Source: Maribacter cobaltidurans
GTDB taxonomy: Bacteria; Bacteroidota; Bacteroidia; Flavobacteriales; Flavobacteriaceae
Direction: 5' to 3'
NCBI RefSeq assembly: GCF_002269385.1
Contig: NZ_CP022957.1
Location: 2,413,001 to 2,477,000, forward strand
Length of the DNA: 64,000 bases
The translations under genes were made by a program, and so were the position numbers. Numbering within the stretch: the stretch's first letter is position 1; every line of letters begins with the position of its first letter. The notes beneath the pieces were generated by a model. It was not told the origin of the DNA and made no database searches. It saw only the letters and a list, made by a program, of their open reading frames with translations. Shown here piece by piece: positions 16,488 to 24,550 of the stretch.

Positions 16488-17099
16488 TTATTTTTTTCTT
16501 TCATATCCTGGAAAACATTGGGGTCCAATTGCACCACCACCATATTCTAAAACGACATTGTCCTTGTAATAAATGTAGGTGCAACCACCATTATATTGAC
16601 TTATTAAACTGTCATTCAAGTTCTGGTCAAAAATGTCGTAGAAGAACTTTCCCATACCACTTCTTTGCCACCCAATTCTTGTCGGATTACCACTTGCTAC
16701 TGAAATACAGTTTGCCTTGCCAAGTTTCGTTTCTAAAGTTATTAGGTCGTTTTTCGTCAAACCGATTACATTTAGAAGTGAATCAGTTTTCTTTGAGTCA
16801 ATATCTAAATCCCAATTGCTGTCATAAGTTCCATTTTTCTTTACATGAAATATTCCTAGGTCTCTATTATCAAACTCCACGTCAATATATGTGTCAGAAG
16901 AAATTTTTGAATCTAAAAAGGTTTTGACTTCAATGACTTCACTTTTTCTCTGTTCATAATTATCAATTAAGTCCTGTTTAGTGTAAGACGGTCCTGTAAA
17001 TATCCCGTCAAATGCAATATGTATGAAGAGATAAAATCCACCGAAAATCAAGACTAGAATTCCGAGTATTATCAGTAGAATTTTGACAGGTCTATTCAT
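16488..17099 (-). CDS. hypothetical membrane-anchored protein (cassette C)
   Basis: 203 residues. Residues 5-30 are one hydrophobic helix (ILLIILGILVLIFGGFYLFI), most simply a signal anchor that leaves a periplasmic domain of about 170 residues. The domain has strand-rich character (DTYIDVEFDNRDLGIFHVKK) and a cysteine near the end (GPQCFPGYERKK). ATG start at 17099 is clear. It is bounded by a perfect 11-bp inverted repeat, TTGTTAGCTGC at 16471-16481 and GCAGCTAACAA at 17117-17127, as the first gene of the array in reading direction. No family recognised. Confidence 0.6.
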   Translation of the reverse strand: MNRPVKILLIILGILVLIFGGFYLFIHIAFDGIFTGPSYTKQDLIDNYEQRKSEVIEVKTFLDSKISSDTYIDVEFDNRDLGIFHVKKNGTYDSNWDLDIDSKKTDSLLNVIGLTKNDLITLETKLGKANCISVASGNPTRIGWQRSGMGKFFYDIFDQNLNDSLISQYNGGCTYIYYKDNVVLEYGGGAIGPQCFPGYERKK

Positions 17100-17116
17100 G
17101 TTGTCTTTTTCAGGTT

Positions 17117-17153
17117 GCAGCTAACAATTGTATATGTGTACAATTACACATAT
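17117..17153 (+). repeat. cassette C end repeat with hairpin
   Basis: GCAGCTAACAA (17117-17127) is the exact inverse of TTGTTAGCTGC at the far end of cassette C. It is followed by a perfect 9-bp hairpin ATATGTGTA CAAT TACACATAT (17132-17153). This is the outer edge of the cassette array; GT2 genes with normal composition begin beyond the next terminator. Confidence 0.5.
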
Positions 17154-17196
17154 TTCTTTTATATACGGAATATAGCCAATAATAACATACGGGCAT

Positions 17197-17223
17197 AAAA
17201 AAGGACGGCAATCGCCGTCCTTT
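17197..17223 (-). terminator. intrinsic terminator after the GT2 operon
   Basis: AAAGGACGGC (17200-17209) and GCCGTCCTTT (17214-17223) form a 10-bp stem with loop AATC; on the minus strand a run of six Ts follows. It closes the two-gene glycosyltransferase transcript and separates it from the cassette array. Confidence 0.85.
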
Positions 17224-17244
17224 ATATTTTGAAATTTTTGTCTT

Positions 17245-18729
17245 TTATGCCCTGGCCGTTAAGCTTTTAAAGAATACAAAGCTAAAGCCTAGGAACAACA
17301 TAAAGTGGAACGGGAAGAGTCCAAAATCGTTTAAGGGAACCGCACTGTACATGCCAAAAAGGAAATACAACATTAAGGCGAATTCCAAAATCATATTAGG
17401 GGACAATTTCTTGGCCAAATATTTATTGCCCTTCCAACTCTCGGTCAAATTATTGATGTTGAATTTTGGCGTACGTACAAATTCACTGCGCTTGCCCATA
17501 TGGCCTTCCAATACAGCTAGTGAATTGTGCAGGGAAAAGCCCAAGGCCACCGAGAAAAAGGTAAAAAACAATTTGATATAGTCTATGAATCCATCAAAAC
17601 TACTTCCCTGTACGCTCTTATAGGTAAACCAATAACAGATAAAAAGAATAATGGTACTTACCACAAAGAGGTTCAACAATGAGAAAACCCAATCCAAGTG
17701 GCCAAAAGTGTTTTTGATATACAGCGCAGGTATGCTTAAAAGAGCTACCAAAAATACACAGAGGAACATACTACTGTTCAATAGGTGCATCACCCCATGG
17801 AACTTGGTCTTAAAAGGTATGTTCTTGGCAGTGATTACACTCCAAACGGTTTTTCTAAAGTTTTCGGCACCGCCCTTGTTCCAACGGAACTGTTGGGAAC
17901 GCGCTGCACTGATTACTACGGGAAGCTCGGCAGGAGTCTCCACATCCTCCAAATATTTAAATTTCCAGTTCTTTAATTGGGCACGGTAGCTAAGGTCCAA
18001 ATCCTCGGTCAAGGTGTCGCCCTCCCAGTTACCGGCATCCAAGATGGTCTCTTTTCTCCAAATACCTGCTGTACCGTTAAAATTGATAAAGTGTCCTTTG
18101 GCATTTCTACCTACTTGTTCCAAGGTAAAGTGGGCATCCAATGCAAAAGCCTGTATTTTGGTTAAGGTGGAATAGTCGCGGTTCAAGTGTCCCCAACGGG
18201 TCTGTACAACGCCAATTTCAGGGTCTTTAAAATAGATAACGGTTTTCTTTAACCAATCGGAGGATGGCATAAAGTCGGCATCAAAGATGGCAATGAACTC
18301 GCCCTTGGCAATCTTTAGTCCTTCCTTAAGGGCACCGGCCTTGAAGCCTGTTCTATCGGTCCTACGAATATGTTGTATGTCCAACCCGGTTTCCTGTAGT
18401 TCGGAAATTCGCTGTGCGGTAACGGCAACCGAGTCATCGGTAGAATCATCCAACACCTGGATTTCCAATTTGCTCTTTGGATATTCTATTTTGGCGATAT
18501 TCTCCAAAAGGCGTTCCATGACATATTCCTCGTTATACACTGGTAGCTGAATGGTCACAAATGGAATTTCCCTGGGATCCAATAAATTGAATTTTGGAGC
18601 GGTCTGGTTCTTTCTTTTTTGGGAAAGGTAATTGACCAAAAGATTCAATTGAGCCAAACTGTAAAAGAAGATCAACAGCAGTGCAATACTATAGATCGCG
18701 ATGATAATGTAAGAGATGGTAAGTGCCAT
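17245..18729 (-). CDS. membrane-bound GT2 processive-type glycosyltransferase (cellulose-synthase-like)
   Basis: 494 residues. An N-terminal helix (about 5-27) leads to a cytoplasmic GT2 domain with VTIQLPVYNEEYV, the metal-binding FDADFMP, the acceptor-site EDLDLSYR, and QQFRWNKGG, the Q-x-x-RW motif of processive beta-glycosyltransferases. Four further hydrophobic helices fill residues about 310-494. This places it with cellulose/poly-GlcNAc/glucomannan-synthase-like enzymes, but without a PilZ domain. It lies 1 nt after a DPM1-like glycosyltransferase, so both probably build one envelope glycan or glycolipid. Confidence 0.85.
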   Translation of the reverse strand: MALTISYIIIAIYSIALLLIFFYSLAQLNLLVNYLSQKRKNQTAPKFNLLDPREIPFVTIQLPVYNEEYVMERLLENIAKIEYPKSKLEIQVLDDSTDDSVAVTAQRISELQETGLDIQHIRRTDRTGFKAGALKEGLKIAKGEFIAIFDADFMPSSDWLKKTVIYFKDPEIGVVQTRWGHLNRDYSTLTKIQAFALDAHFTLEQVGRNAKGHFINFNGTAGIWRKETILDAGNWEGDTLTEDLDLSYRAQLKNWKFKYLEDVETPAELPVVISAARSQQFRWNKGGAENFRKTVWSVITAKNIPFKTKFHGVMHLLNSSMFLCVFLVALLSIPALYIKNTFGHLDWVFSLLNLFVVSTIILFICYWFTYKSVQGSSFDGFIDYIKLFFTFFSVALGFSLHNSLAVLEGHMGKRSEFVRTPKFNINNLTESWKGNKYLAKKLSPNMILEFALMLYFLFGMYSAVPLNDFGLFPFHFMLFLGFSFVFFKSLTARA

Positions 18730-18730
18730 A

Positions 18731-19420
18731 TTATTTTAAACTGTATTTAAAGATCCAACCCAATATTTTTACTCCGGCAAAGATAGTACCTTTTACCGTA
18801 CCGGACACTTTTGAAACGCCAATTCTTTGTTTGTAACGTACTGGTACTTCGGTATATGCCATTTTTTTTCGCAAAATTTTCAATTGCATTTCCACAGTCC
18901 ATCCGTACGTTTTGTCCTCCATTTTTAATTCTTTGAGACTTTCGTATTTTATCGCCCTAAAAGGTCCTAAATCCGTAAATTTCGACCCAAAAAATAATCG
19001 CATTAGAAATGTGGCCAATTGGTTGCCAAAAACCTGTTGCGGGGTCATGGAACCCTCTTCCCGCAAACTTTTTTTTCTGGCCCCTACAACAAAATCAAGA
19101 TCGTTTTCAATAATGGGAGCTACTATCTTATCCAGTTCTTCCGGATAATCGGAATAGTCTCCGTCAATAAATACGATAATATCCGGTTGTTTGGATTGTT
19201 TGGCAATGTAATCCATACCGCATAGGCAGGCATATCCATAGCCTTTTTTGGTCTCTGTTAGGACCGTAGCGCCTGCAGCACGGGCGTTTTCAACGGTTGC
19301 ATCAGAAGAATCGTTGTTAACAACTATTATTTCGGAAACCGATTTGGGAAGGTCATTAATGACATGGGTGATGGAATCTGCTTCGTTAAAAGCCGGAATG
19401 ATAACTTTGATATCTGTCAT
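18731..19420 (-). CDS. GT2 glycosyltransferase, polyprenyl-phosphate sugar synthase-like
   Basis: 229-residue soluble or peripheral GT-A enzyme similar to dolichyl-phosphate mannose synthase. Motifs: KVIIPAFNEADSI at the start, IIVVNNDSSDAT, FIDGDYSDYPEEL (DxD equivalent), and the arginine-rich YKQRIGVSKVSGT near the end. It lacks C-terminal membrane helices, so it is the short bacterial type. It is the first gene of a two-gene operon with the membrane GT2, and could supply a lipid-linked sugar, though that link is inference. Confidence 0.82.
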   Translation of the reverse strand: MTDIKVIIPAFNEADSITHVINDLPKSVSEIIVVNNDSSDATVENARAAGATVLTETKKGYGYACLCGMDYIAKQSKQPDIIVFIDGDYSDYPEELDKIVAPIIENDLDFVVGARKKSLREEGSMTPQQVFGNQLATFLMRLFFGSKFTDLGPFRAIKYESLKELKMEDKTYGWTVEMQLKILRKKMAYTEVPVRYKQRIGVSKVSGTVKGTIFAGVKILGWIFKYSLK

Positions 19421-19540
19421 TATCTTATAAGAAGTAGGCGGTTTACCATATCAAAGTGAAATCAGTCGCAAAAGTACCAATAACTTACAATCTTTTGGAA
19501 TACTTCTTATTAATGAGGTTGAAGTTTTGGTTGTATAAGC

Positions 19541-19600
19541 TGCGACCGGCTCAGCGTGACATTTCGGTTTTCATTTGTCAGTCCGACCTCGTCGAGAACC
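19541..19600 (+). repeat. degenerate REP-like repeat copy
   Basis: Contains GGCTCAGCGTGACA then, after an AT-rich spacer, TTGTCAGTCCGACCTCGTCG. These are the two conserved ends of the larger repeat seen at 19988 and 20112, with the GC-rich centre deleted. TGACA and TGTCA are inverted about the spacer. Confidence 0.65.
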
Positions 19601-19641
19601 GATTGCATATATCTTTTGGACACCTTTTTCGCGGTTGAATG

Positions 19642-19655
19642 GGCTCAGCGTGACA
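19642..19655 (+). repeat. REP-like repeat fragment next to the GIY-YIG stop codon
   Basis: GGCTCAGCGTGACA, 14 bases identical to the core of the left half of the repeats at 19988 and of the copy at 19541, lying 12 nt beyond the end of the GIY-YIG gene. Confidence 0.6.
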
Positions 19656-19667
19656 ATTGGAAAGGAA

Positions 19668-19973
19668 TTATTCTCCTTTTCCAAACTGCGTGTAATTTTT
19701 AGAAAACTTAATAAGGTCGCTCCAGTTTTCATTTATCAAAGCCTGTTTTTTTCTGTGCGACCAACCCTTTATCTGTTTTTCGATTTTTATCGCTTCGGAT
19801 GGATTTTCACATTGAATCTGCCAAACCAATTTTACAGGTCTTCTTAAATAGGTATAACTATCTTTTCTGAAGCCATTTTGATGCTGAATTACTCTTTTGT
19901 CCAAGTCATTGGTCACGCCAGTGTACAATGTGCTGTCCGAACATTTTAAAATGTATACGTAGTAGAATTTCAT
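19668..19973 (-). CDS. GIY-YIG endonuclease domain protein (UPF0213/YhbQ-like)
   Basis: 101 residues forming one complete GIY-YIG domain. Visible residues are the Y5-V-Y7 and Y17-T-G19 signature (YYVYILKCSDSTLYTG), R27, H31, and the metal-binding glutamate in EAIKIEKQIKGW (E65), with Asn81 or Asn83 near the end. The family hydrolyses or nicks DNA; small stand-alone members have little assigned biology. Both ends of the gene are tightly flanked by REP-like repeats: a fragment 12 nt past the stop and a full copy 14 nt before the ATG, in the same orientation. That packing suggests a shared mobility or maintenance relationship, which is a hypothesis. Confidence 0.9.
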   Translation of the reverse strand: MKFYYVYILKCSDSTLYTGVTNDLDKRVIQHQNGFRKDSYTYLRRPVKLVWQIQCENPSEAIKIEKQIKGWSHRKKQALINENWSDLIKFSKNYTQFGKGE

Positions 19974-19987
19974 TCAATTGAATTAAT

Positions 19988-20074
19988 GCGCTTCGACAGG
20001 CTCAGCGTGACATTTATCATACGATTGTCAGTCCTCGCCCTTCGACTCCGCTCAGGACAGGCCTGTCGAGGACC
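19988..20074 (+). repeat. REP-like palindromic repeat, copy 1
   Basis: Starts GCGCTTCGACAGGCTCAGCG, then TGACA, an AT-rich spacer, TGTCAGTCCTCG, and a GC-rich palindromic end containing CTCAGGACAGGCCTGTCGAGG. TGACA/TGTCA are inverted around the spacer and CTTCGACAGG/CCTGTCGAGG are near-inverse ends. It is nearly identical to the copy at 20112. Such elements are dispersed in many flavobacterial genomes (from general recollection, not checked here). Confidence 0.8.
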
Positions 20075-20111
20075 TAAAACATAAAATTGTAGCCAACTTT
20101 TTTATTGACCT

Positions 20112-20200
20112 GCGCTTCGACAAGCTCAGTGTGACATTTCGTATTTCGATTGTCAGTCCTAGCCCTTCGACTCCGCTCAGGACAGGCCTGTCGAGGACCC
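20112..20200 (+). repeat. REP-like palindromic repeat, copy 2
   Basis: Second near-complete copy in the same orientation, starting GCGCTTCGACAAGCTCAGTG and ending GACAGGCCTGTCGAGGACCC, separated from copy 1 by 37 nt. A few substitutions (GACAAG, AGTGTG, CCTAGC) distinguish it. It ends 20 nt before the polyferredoxin stop codon. Confidence 0.8.
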
Positions 20201-20220
20201 ATATACATACTTATTGAGAC

Positions 20221-21804
20221 CTACTTTCTATTCACCAATTCCATCAAATCCACATCATTGCCCAAAAGAACTTCCGTAGGGTTTATGCGACCCTCTTGCG
20301 GTCCGTTTTCCAGTTTTAATACACCACGTGGGCATACGGCGGAGCAAATTCCACACCCTACGCAACTGGAACGTACGATGTTCTCTCCCTTTTGTGCATA
20401 GGCACGTACGTCTATACCCATTTCGCAGTAGGTGGAACAATTGCCACAGGAAATGCACTGTCCCCCATTCGTGGTAATCCTAAATCTAGAAAATAAGCGT
20501 TGCTGAAAGCCCAAGATGGCCGCCATGGGACATCCGAAGCGACACCAGACCCTACTCCCAAAAATGGGATAGAAGCCCGTTCCAATAACACCAGAGAAGA
20601 TGCTCCCAATTAAAAAGCTGTAGGTTGTTCTTAAGGTACTCGACTTGAATAGGAAAATGTTCCCTTCTCCACTAAAAAAGTGCATGCCCAAAAGCACCAT
20701 AATGATTACGAAGTAGCTAATGGCCCCATACCGTGCATCCTTTTGCAGCTGGTCCCTTTTGTAAATCATGGCCCAGGCAAAAACAGCGGTCAGTATCACT
20801 GCAACCCCAATCAGAAAGGATGTTTTGGTCAACCAATATTTACTCGTATCGTTCCCCAAATAGGAATAGATAACGGCCGTAGTCATGAGGGTCACGAAAA
20901 CCACCACACTATGAACCACCCAACGTTCCACTTTCCAAGCAAACTTTGATTTATCGCTCAATTGTCTAAAAGGGTCCCCAACGGTTTCCGCCAGGGCACC
21001 ACATCCGCATACCCAGGAACAGTACCATCTTTTTCCATATTTATATGTAAGAATAGGAGAAATGACAAAAATGGAGAGAATACCAAAAAGTAACATGGCT
21101 AGGCCAATATCGCCGGCATCGATAAAACCGTTCACCCTATACCGTTCAAAATTGTAGTAGTTCAAGGGCCACATATTCTTAAGGTCGTAATAGGGCAGGT
21201 CCCCGTTTAACCGAGCCATAATTTCTGGAATAATAAAGGCAAATGCCGTCTGAAAGAACATGACGCTGAGTGTCCGTAGGCGTTGATAGCCGCTATGGCG
21301 GTATTTCCACATGAATTTTATACCGAAGGCTAAAATACCCACAGTGTACAAAGTGCCATACACAAACCACTGGCTCGCAGGATTGCCGCTCAAGGCCTTG
21401 CTCAGCGGGTCAAAGAGGGCGATTACTCCGGTGTTGTCCCCATCCTGCACCAGACCCAAATATTGTGGATAGAAATAGAGCACTATATAGAACCCTGTCA
21501 GTGCTATCCCGGTCAGCCAGCCCAAAAGTCCTCTACTTGAAATGGATTTGAACCACACCCCGTCGTTTTTTATACCCTCGTGTTTATGGGCATAGGCTGC
21601 TTGGGAAAATAGGAACACGCCCAAGAAAATCAACAATAGGGAGATGCTCAACCAAAGGGCACTGTTGCCCAATTGCAGGTTGAAGAGTTGCAGGACAAGA
21701 ATGCCAAGACCGGTCATACCGATCAACACGGATATTTTCTGGTTGGTGTTCAAGGCCTTTGGTGGTTCCCCGGATAGGGACATGCTTTTATCTAGAGTAC
21801 TCAT
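20221..21804 (-). CDS. membrane polyferredoxin (NapH/NosR-C-terminal-like 4Fe-4S protein)
   Basis: About 527 residues: an N-terminal hydrophobic domain of roughly ten helices and a C-terminal ferredoxin domain with CISCGNCSTYCEMG and CVGCGICSAVCPRG, enough for two 4Fe-4S clusters. Membrane-facing cysteine motifs WVCGCGALAE and CRFGCPMAAILG are typical of the NapH/NosR/CcoG group. I use ATG 21804 (MSTLDKSMS) because the longer frame starts at TTG and would overlap the upstream gene. It follows a FAD-NAD(P) oxidoreductase gene by 29 nt, so the pair may move electrons from NAD(P)H through FAD to the membrane Fe-S protein. The final acceptor is unknown. Confidence 0.85.
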   Translation of the reverse strand: MSTLDKSMSLSGEPPKALNTNQKISVLIGMTGLGILVLQLFNLQLGNSALWLSISLLLIFLGVFLFSQAAYAHKHEGIKNDGVWFKSISSRGLLGWLTGIALTGFYIVLYFYPQYLGLVQDGDNTGVIALFDPLSKALSGNPASQWFVYGTLYTVGILAFGIKFMWKYRHSGYQRLRTLSVMFFQTAFAFIIPEIMARLNGDLPYYDLKNMWPLNYYNFERYRVNGFIDAGDIGLAMLLFGILSIFVISPILTYKYGKRWYCSWVCGCGALAETVGDPFRQLSDKSKFAWKVERWVVHSVVVFVTLMTTAVIYSYLGNDTSKYWLTKTSFLIGVAVILTAVFAWAMIYKRDQLQKDARYGAISYFVIIMVLLGMHFFSGEGNIFLFKSSTLRTTYSFLIGSIFSGVIGTGFYPIFGSRVWCRFGCPMAAILGFQQRLFSRFRITTNGGQCISCGNCSTYCEMGIDVRAYAQKGENIVRSSCVGCGICSAVCPRGVLKLENGPQEGRINPTEVLLGNDVDLMELVNRK

Positions 21805-21833
21805 GGTCGTTGTTTTTGAATGTCGGTCTGTGT

Positions 21834-23180
21834 CTAGTGAAGGTTTAGTATTCTTTTCCAACTCTTGTTTTTAGGTTGGATGTTCTGGCCGAAATCTGTA
21901 TTGAATCGAGAGATAATGGCATCTTCGTAGGTAGCATATAGCTCCGGGTCAAAATTGGCATCCTTAAGGTGCTCCAATACATATTGAATACTTCTTTTTT
22001 CGTTCAACCACCTATCAAATAGTTCATGGCGCAAACGAATACCAAAGTTGTTAATACCAAGAAACTCCCCCGTTTCTTTATGAAAGGCCATGGTGATGCA
22101 AATTTTCTTTTCCGGATGTCTCCAGTGAAAATGCTTTTCGTAATCCTTTTTATTTCTTTCGCTAAAGACCCAACCATAGGTTTGGTATTCTATATCCAAA
22201 AACTTGGCGGAGTTGAACCAATGTCCGGGATTATATTCCATGGGGTTTCCACAAAGGGTCTGCGCCAGGGTTTCGCCCATCATGCGTCCGGTATACCAAA
22301 CGGCCTCCACGGGCCTTCGTAGTCCTATGGCTTCATGCTGTTCTGCACAGTCCCCAATAGCGTAGATGTCCTTTATATTGGTTTCCAATAATCGATTCAC
22401 TTTAACTCCTTTTCCCAATTCAATGCCGGAATCCTTCAGGAAATCGGTGTTGGGGGTTACGCCAGCGGTCAATCCTACAACATCGCAGGCAATAGTTTCT
22501 CCCTTATCCGTCACTACGGCTTTGGCCCGGCCATTTTCATCCGATAGGATCTCTTTTAGATTGGTATCCAATCGTAAATCAATATGATGTTCCCTAATAT
22601 GTTCATTGATCATTTCAGATTCCCCATTGGGCAATACTCCGTTCCAAAAACTGGTTTCCCGCACCAAAAAGGTTACGGGAATTTCCCTGCTCCGCAACAT
22701 TTCGGCCATTTCTATTCCTATGAGTCCGCCGCCAACGATAACTGCTCTTTTACACTGATTTTTATTTGGGGCATTTTCCTCCAAATTTTCCAAATCCTGC
22801 TTGGAATAAAGCCCTTGAACACCCTCCAAATCCTGACCTGGCCAACCAAATTTGTTCGGTTTGGAGCCTGTGGCAATGACCAATTTATCATAGGCGATAG
22901 TATTACCGTTGGAAAGTGAAACGGTTTTTTCCTTGGTCAGTACCTTATCCACATGTCCGTTTATGAGGTTTATGCGGTTTTTTTCCCAAAACCTATTTTC
23001 ATAGGGCTGTATGTGTTCAAATTTCATATGGCCCATATATACATACATGAGTGCGGTACGGGAGAAGAAATATTTTGCTTCGGAAGAAACCAGGGTAATT
23101 TTTTTATTGGAAAGTTTTCGAATATGACGGGCCAGGGTCACTCCCGAAATTCCGTTTCCAATAATGACTATATGTTCCAT
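21834..23180 (-). CDS. NAD(P)/FAD-dependent oxidoreductase
   Basis: 448-residue two-dinucleotide-fold flavoprotein. The FAD-binding site is IVIIGNGISGVTLARHIR at the N-terminus, the NAD(P) site is AVIVGGGLIGIEMAEML near residue 150, and the C-terminal FAD contact is DIYAIGDCAEQ. It resembles rubredoxin reductase, nitrite-reductase large-subunit N-domain and ferredoxin reductase relatives. There is no redox-active CxxC, so it is not a thioredoxin-reductase type. The gene immediately precedes the membrane polyferredoxin and is probably its electron donor. Confidence 0.88.
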   Translation of the reverse strand: MEHIVIIGNGISGVTLARHIRKLSNKKITLVSSEAKYFFSRTALMYVYMGHMKFEHIQPYENRFWEKNRINLINGHVDKVLTKEKTVSLSNGNTIAYDKLVIATGSKPNKFGWPGQDLEGVQGLYSKQDLENLEENAPNKNQCKRAVIVGGGLIGIEMAEMLRSREIPVTFLVRETSFWNGVLPNGESEMINEHIREHHIDLRLDTNLKEILSDENGRAKAVVTDKGETIACDVVGLTAGVTPNTDFLKDSGIELGKGVKVNRLLETNIKDIYAIGDCAEQHEAIGLRRPVEAVWYTGRMMGETLAQTLCGNPMEYNPGHWFNSAKFLDIEYQTYGWVFSERNKKDYEKHFHWRHPEKKICITMAFHKETGEFLGINNFGIRLRHELFDRWLNEKRSIQYVLEHLKDANFDPELYATYEDAIISRFNTDFGQNIQPKNKSWKRILNLH

Positions 23181-23429
23181 GGGTGGGTATTTGTTATGCT
23201 GAGTCGTTTATAAAAGTAATTACTTAACAGTTGCCATGAATTTATAAAGAATATAAATAGGATATGATTTTGAAGGAAAGTATATACCACTATAATTGTA
23301 ACTTGAATAAAGTCCATTAGAAGTCTATTTTTCACAATAGGGGGTCCCATAAAGTTTAACATAGGATTTAGGTTTTGCCCAAACAAAGAATCATTAAAAG
23401 CATTATTTTAGAACCTACAATGCTTAGGT

Positions 23430-24437
23430 ATGAGGAATTTAGGGTTAATCTTGTTATGCTTTTTCCAGTTTTGTTGTTCTGGGAGGTCCCAGAAAAAATT
23501 CAATGGTGTAAGTTTTGTCGCTTCCAGGGAAGAGGTGGCACAACCCCATGTGGATGAATTGATGAAAATTTATGCCAATAGCGCTTCTGTCATGCCTTTT
23601 GGATTTATTAGGGACTTGAGTTCGCCAACTATCTTTTTTGATACCGACAGACAATGGTTCGGGGAGACTAGAAAGGGCGCCAAGCAATATATAGAGCTCT
23701 TGCAGAAAAATGGATTAAGGGTGATGGTAAAACCGCAGATATGGATCGGGGGCGGACAGTTTACCGGAACCATAAAAATGCAATCCCTGGAGGATTGGAA
23801 GACTTTGGAAGATTCATATAATAAGTTCATCCTTAATTATGCAGAATTGGCCGAGGAAACCAAGGCGGCTGTTTTTTGTATCGGGACCGAGTTGGAAACT
23901 TTTGTTACGAACAGACCGGAGTACTGGCGGGAATTAATTGGGAAGGTTAGAAAAATATATTCGGGAAAAATTACCTATGCGGCCAATTGGGACGAATATG
24001 CCAGAACACCGTTTTGGGATAAACTTGATTTTATTGGTATCGATGCCTATTTTCCTTTGTCCGAATCGAAAACACCTTCGGTAGAAGAATTGAAATTGGG
24101 TTGGCAGCCTTGGAAACAGAAAATAGCGGAACTATCGTTGAATACCAAAAAGCCGGTACTTTTCACGGAATTTGGATACAGAAGTATGGATTTTACGGCC
24201 AAGAAACCTTGGTTGGTAGACCGTACCGAGGAAGGTGTAAACATGGAAGGGCAGTCCAATGCCAAAAAGGCTATTTTTGAGGAATTTTGGAACGAGGATT
24301 GGTTTGCCGGTGGTTTCGTTTGGAAATGGTTCATTCAACATGACCGCTCCGGCGGGGACAAGGACAACCGGTTTACACCCCAGAACAAACCGTCACAAGG
24401 TATCATTGCCAACTACTACAAGCAACACAAGGATTAA
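23430..24437 (+). CDS. GH113-like glycoside hydrolase lipoprotein
   Basis: 335 residues starting with a lipoprotein signal (LGLILLCFFQFCCSG). The rest fits a single (beta/alpha)8 barrel of the GH113 beta-mannanase-like type: RVMVKPQIWIGGGQFTG, the acid/base glutamate in FCIGTELETFV, DFIGIDAYFPLSES, and the nucleophile region PVLFTEFGYRS, ending with FAGGFVWKWF. Likely anchored in a membrane and acting on mannan-type or related glycans; the family assignment is by motif pattern and exact specificity is unknown. It is followed on the same strand by two cell-wall amidase-like genes, probably a separate unit. Confidence 0.75.
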   Translation: MRNLGLILLCFFQFCCSGRSQKKFNGVSFVASREEVAQPHVDELMKIYANSASVMPFGFIRDLSSPTIFFDTDRQWFGETRKGAKQYIELLQKNGLRVMVKPQIWIGGGQFTGTIKMQSLEDWKTLEDSYNKFILNYAELAEETKAAVFCIGTELETFVTNRPEYWRELIGKVRKIYSGKITYAANWDEYARTPFWDKLDFIGIDAYFPLSESKTPSVEELKLGWQPWKQKIAELSLNTKKPVLFTEFGYRSMDFTAKKPWLVDRTEEGVNMEGQSNAKKAIFEEFWNEDWFAGGFVWKWFIQHDRSGGDKDNRFTPQNKPSQGIIANYYKQHKD

Positions 24438-24550
24438 TCGCAATTAATTTTAGGCTTCTGGATTATTACAGGGATTTATAAAATAAGATGGTCCAACTGT
24501 TTTGTCGTGGCTATATTTTTTGATAATATTTGTAGTAGAACACGATTAGC

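Noticed and set aside
14605..17153. Classic integron with intI
   Set aside because: No integrase gene is present in the window, and core sites (GTTAGCT, GTTGGCA, GTTGTGC) only partly fit the GTTRRRY consensus; hence the term attC-like.
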